Shown piece after piece: positions 61,561 through 64,000 of a stretch of 64,000 bases of DNA (its first letter is position 1; every line of letters begins with the position of its first letter). The DNA comes from a bacterium. GTDB lineage: Bacteria > Planctomycetota > Planctomycetia > Kolteriales > Kolteriaceae. The notes under the pieces were generated by a model. The model was not told the DNA's origin. It made no database searches and saw only the letters and a list, made by a program, of their open reading frames with translations. Both the position numbers and the translations under genes were made by a program. The stretch is from the NCBI GenBank assembly GCA_019753235.1, contig JAIELF010000038.1:1-64000 (forward strand). Reading direction: 5' to 3'.

Positions 61561-63792
61561 ATGACGACACCGATGCACGAACTTCATTACCGAAACGGCC
61601 GATACTACCGCGACGGCAAGCCTCTTTTCCTCGCCTGCGCCGAGTATCACTACCATCGCGACAAACGAGACCACTGGAAAGATCGGCTCATCAAGCTGCG
61701 AGACTCGGGTGCCAACAGCATCAACTTCTACATCCCGTGGCGCCACCACATGTTCATCCAAAACGATCGGCGGGTCTACGACTTCACCGGCCAAACCAAG
61801 GATAGCCGAGACGTCGTCACGTGGATGAAAACGATCGAGTCACTTGGGCTCTACATGATCGTTAAGCCCGGCCCGTTCATCCACTCGGAACTCAACGTCG
61901 GCGGTTTGCCCGACGTGGTTAGCCCAAGCTTTTCGCCGGCGATGCCCGCGCAGCGCCGCCATCACGGACGAATGGCCTTGTGGGGCTACGATGCCAGTGC
62001 CCTGCCCGCCCCGTTCGATGAAAAGTACGACGCCTTGTGCCGAGAATGGCTTGAGCAGGTTCGCGCCATCGTGATGCCTTTTGTTCGAGAGGGTGGTCCC
62101 GTCATCGGCATCCAAATGAACGATGAAACGATCTATTGTTCTTCGAATGATCCTCCCTGGCACATAGGTTACGAGCCCTCCGCCATGGCGTTCTATCATG
62201 ACTTGCTGCGTCGTCGTTATGGTTCGATCGACCGCTACAACGATGTTCATGGCACCAGCTACCCTGGCTTCGATCTGATTCCGGGGCCCGCGCTTCCGAA
62301 GAGTCCCGAGGATGCCGACCAGCGGGGCTTGATTCCGACCTCGCCGAAACAATTGGTGGCGTACATTGATTGGGCCGAGCACCAATGGAAGATGCGGCGA
62401 GACAATTATGTTCGGTACAAAAACTATCTTGGTTTCGAATTGCCGCACTTGACCAATTATGCCGGCATCACGCCGCCGATCGTCGAGAACGTTCCCGACC
62501 AACAAGAGCATGCCAAGGAACCAATCTCGCTAGACTTCGCGGAACTCTATCCTGAGTGGTGGTTCGCGATGAACCGGGTCGATCAGGATGCCGCCAACGG
62601 CGCGTATGAATACGGGATGATCAGTTGGCTGGGCGTTGCCGCGTACGATGAGGGGGTTTTCAATCGCTACATCAACACGGCCCGTCGCGCTCGCGGCATC
62701 AACATGGAAGAGAACTGGGGCTTTGCCACCCTGTACGACCATCGTTCCAAAGACCCGATTGTCCCCTTCTTTCAGACGCTTGCATCGATCGCGGGCGGTG
62801 CAACGGGGTACGTCATTTTCCTCGGCGTCAGTACCGACTATTGGGACAATGACCTCGACCGGACGACGAAGAAGCAGCACCCGACATTCCCCTCGCACGC
62901 ACCGATCGACGAGCATGGCAATCTTCGACCGATGTACGATACGATGAAGATGCTCAATGAATGGTTCATCGAGAACGGAGAGGCGCTTCTTTCCTGCGAG
63001 ATCGAAACCGACGTCGCTTACTTGCTGTACGCTCCTTATGCGGCCATCTCTTCCTGGATTCCCGATGAACGATACTGGAAGGTGCCGGGACATGCGATTC
63101 CTCGCTGCGGCCGAAACGGTCTCGAGGAATTCAGTCTTTCCTTGCAACAGGCCGGCTACACGTTCGGCATGTTTGAACTGGAAAGTGCTGACCACGCCCA
63201 GTTGGTCGGCCCCAAAGCATTGGCGATTCATACCGCTCTTCTCATGGACGCGGGGGCTCAAAGAAAGTTGGCCTCGTTTGTCAAACAAGGGGGCAAGCTC
63301 TTCATCTCGGGCGAACTCCCTACTTTCGATCTCGAGTTGAAGCCTTGCACGCTGCTTCGCGACGCGCTGGCGGAGAAGCTGGCCGGCGCGATCTATCGCG
63401 AAGAGAACTTTTTTGCCGACGGCCAATTTGCTGATCATGTTCAAATGGCCGGGATTCATCCCCGTCTTTCTTACAGTGCCGGCATGCGGGCGTATGTTCA
63501 TCGCAGTAGTGAGGACATCTTCGTCTTCTTCTTCAGTTTCGATTTGGCGGGCTCGCATCAGAAGGAAATCACTTTCGAGGGACCGACCGGCAAAGAGACG
63601 ATTCGGCTGACCCTCGGTTCGAAGACCTCGGGCGTTGTGCGGATTCATGCGGGAAGTCTGGCGGGCTATCTCGTGAAAGGAACCAACGAAGTCGAAGGGG
63701 TGACCTCGAAGATCCGCATCGAGTACGCCGGGAGCGTGATCGAAACCGAGGGTGATTTTACCTCAATAATCGAAGGCGTTCGGGGCCACTAA
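61561..63792 (+). CDS. GH35-like beta-galactosidase
   Basis: 743 residues, no signal peptide, so cytoplasmic, which fits a transporter for intact substrate next to it. The N-terminal TIM barrel (about residues 10-400) has LACAEYHYHRDKRDHWKDRL, NFYIPWRHH, VKPGPFIHSELNVGGLP and EGGPVIGIQMNDE with the acid/base at Glu189. The nucleophile is probably Glu383 or 384 in MEENWGFATLYDHRSK. Downstream comes a beta-sandwich and a C-terminal domain (about 490-743) with a flavodoxin-like LASFVKQGGKLFISGELP. This length is typical of the family. Exact specificity, beta-galactoside or another hexoside, is inferred. Confidence 0.8.
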   Translation: MTTPMHELHYRNGRYYRDGKPLFLACAEYHYHRDKRDHWKDRLIKLRDSGANSINFYIPWRHHMFIQNDRRVYDFTGQTKDSRDVVTWMKTIESLGLYMIVKPGPFIHSELNVGGLPDVVSPSFSPAMPAQRRHHGRMALWGYDASALPAPFDEKYDALCREWLEQVRAIVMPFVREGGPVIGIQMNDETIYCSSNDPPWHIGYEPSAMAFYHDLLRRRYGSIDRYNDVHGTSYPGFDLIPGPALPKSPEDADQRGLIPTSPKQLVAYIDWAEHQWKMRRDNYVRYKNYLGFELPHLTNYAGITPPIVENVPDQQEHAKEPISLDFAELYPEWWFAMNRVDQDAANGAYEYGMISWLGVAAYDEGVFNRYINTARRARGINMEENWGFATLYDHRSKDPIVPFFQTLASIAGGATGYVIFLGVSTDYWDNDLDRTTKKQHPTFPSHAPIDEHGNLRPMYDTMKMLNEWFIENGEALLSCEIETDVAYLLYAPYAAISSWIPDERYWKVPGHAIPRCGRNGLEEFSLSLQQAGYTFGMFELESADHAQLVGPKALAIHTALLMDAGAQRKLASFVKQGGKLFISGELPTFDLELKPCTLLRDALAEKLAGAIYREENFFADGQFADHVQMAGIHPRLSYSAGMRAYVHRSSEDIFVFFFSFDLAGSHQKEITFEGPTGKETIRLTLGSKTSGVVRIHAGSLAGYLVKGTNEVEGVTSKIRIEYAGSVIETEGDFTSIIEGVRGH

Positions 63793-63861
63793 CGGGGACA
63801 AACGCCCCTCCTGGCCGACCGCTGAAATCGGTCATTACCTCGACATTTTGACCATGGTCGC

Positions 63862-63884
63862 CCTCCGCGGGCCTTTTGCGGAGG
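63862..63884. repeat. Hairpin after the GH35 gene, possible dispersed palindrome
   Basis: CCTCCGC (63862-63868) pairs with GCGGAGG (63878-63884) around a nine-base loop, with further short palindromes nearby (GACCATGGTC, GGCGACTTCGCC). There is no T-run, so it is not a standard terminator. It lies between the GH35 stop at 63792 and the next gene start at 63958, a stretch with no other content. Confidence 0.35.
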
Positions 63885-63957
63885 CCGGCCGACGGCGACT
63901 TCGCCTTGCCACCGATCGCCTGCCAAGCTACAAGCGGGGGACGTGAGGGGTTTAGGC

Positions 63958-64000
63958 ATGCGCATCGGAATCATCGATTATCTTCTTCGTGCTCGCGATT
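63958..64000 (+). CDS. Start of a gene cut by the window end
   Basis: The last 43 bases read MRIGIIDYLLRARD after an ATG with GAGGGG eight bases upstream. Only 14 codons are visible; the pattern could be the first strand of a Rossmann-like protein, but no family can be named. Confidence 0.45.
   Translation, partial: MRIGIIDYLLRARD

Noticed and set aside
63789-63974. 61-residue minus-strand frame after the GH35 gene
   Set aside because: It reads through short palindromes, is Arg/Pro rich, and lacks a ribosome site.
1-64000. CRISPR arrays, rRNA genes or complete insertion sequences
   Set aside because: No regularly spaced direct repeats, no rRNA-like conserved blocks and no complete IS with paired inverted ends were seen on reading both strands.

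Overview
The window looks like the chromosome of a planctomycete (Planctomycetota, probably a Pirellulales-like lineage). The reasons are the families present: a DUF6807 (PmoA-type) protein, a DUF1570 HExxH protein, a DUF6666-like lipoprotein, a FGly sulfatase, tandem Gfo/Idh/MocA oxidoreductases with a DoxX protein, PEP-CTERM-like surface proteins, and a full set of LPS/Kdo genes. Base composition is GC rich, with heavy use of cga/cgg and tcg codons. This assignment rests on family recognition and not on a database search.

Region 1 (1-8 kb) is housekeeping. It holds the 3' end of folC, a convergent DUF6807 gene, the small SRP RNA, dnaX, ybaB, purE and purK, then on the other strand a DUF1570 protein coupled to a CbiK-type chelatase. 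Region 2 (8-18.4 kb) is an envelope hub. A DUF6666-like lipoprotein is followed by a minus-strand cluster running kdsD, kdsC, a 1118-residue LptC/LptA-like protein, a DUF1573 protein and a membrane-anchored dual-specificity phosphatase. A LpxH-like pyrophosphatase is divergent from kdsD. Region 3 (18.6-23 kb) has an unusual glycosyltransferase-radical SAM/SPASM fusion and a NarL-type two-component pair.

Region 4 (about 23-37.3 kb) is accessory DNA. Intact genes include a minus-strand cassette (AraC regulator, YHS-like protein, two cytochromes P460 flanking a membrane protein, an SDR), a DUF417 protein, a sulfatase plus HAD phosphatase pair, and PNPOx, alpha/beta-hydrolase and DUF1348 genes. 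Between them lie many gene remnants: RHS, uracil-DNA glycosylase, MBL hydrolase, a REP-flanked RAYT transposase, cupin, IS3, nucleoside deaminase, AhpD and a tyrosine integrase. The integrase remnant runs into tRNA-Val(GAC), which probably marks one end of an old integrated element.

Region 5 (37.5-64 kb) returns to planctomycete-type genes. It contains DoxX with two Gfo/Idh/MocA oxidoreductases, two PEP-CTERM-like proteins, a PfkB-family protein without its catalytic Asp, an SDR, a TlpA-like lipoprotein and a divergent UvrA. It also has a NagB-like/PIG-L fusion coupled to a sugar ABC ATPase, a glycerol facilitator, and a GDPD phosphodiesterase. Two more membrane-anchored phosphatases are coupled to a GT-C-like membrane protein. 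The end is a Na+/solute symporter with two small membrane proteins and a GH35-like beta-galactosidase. No CRISPR array was seen.
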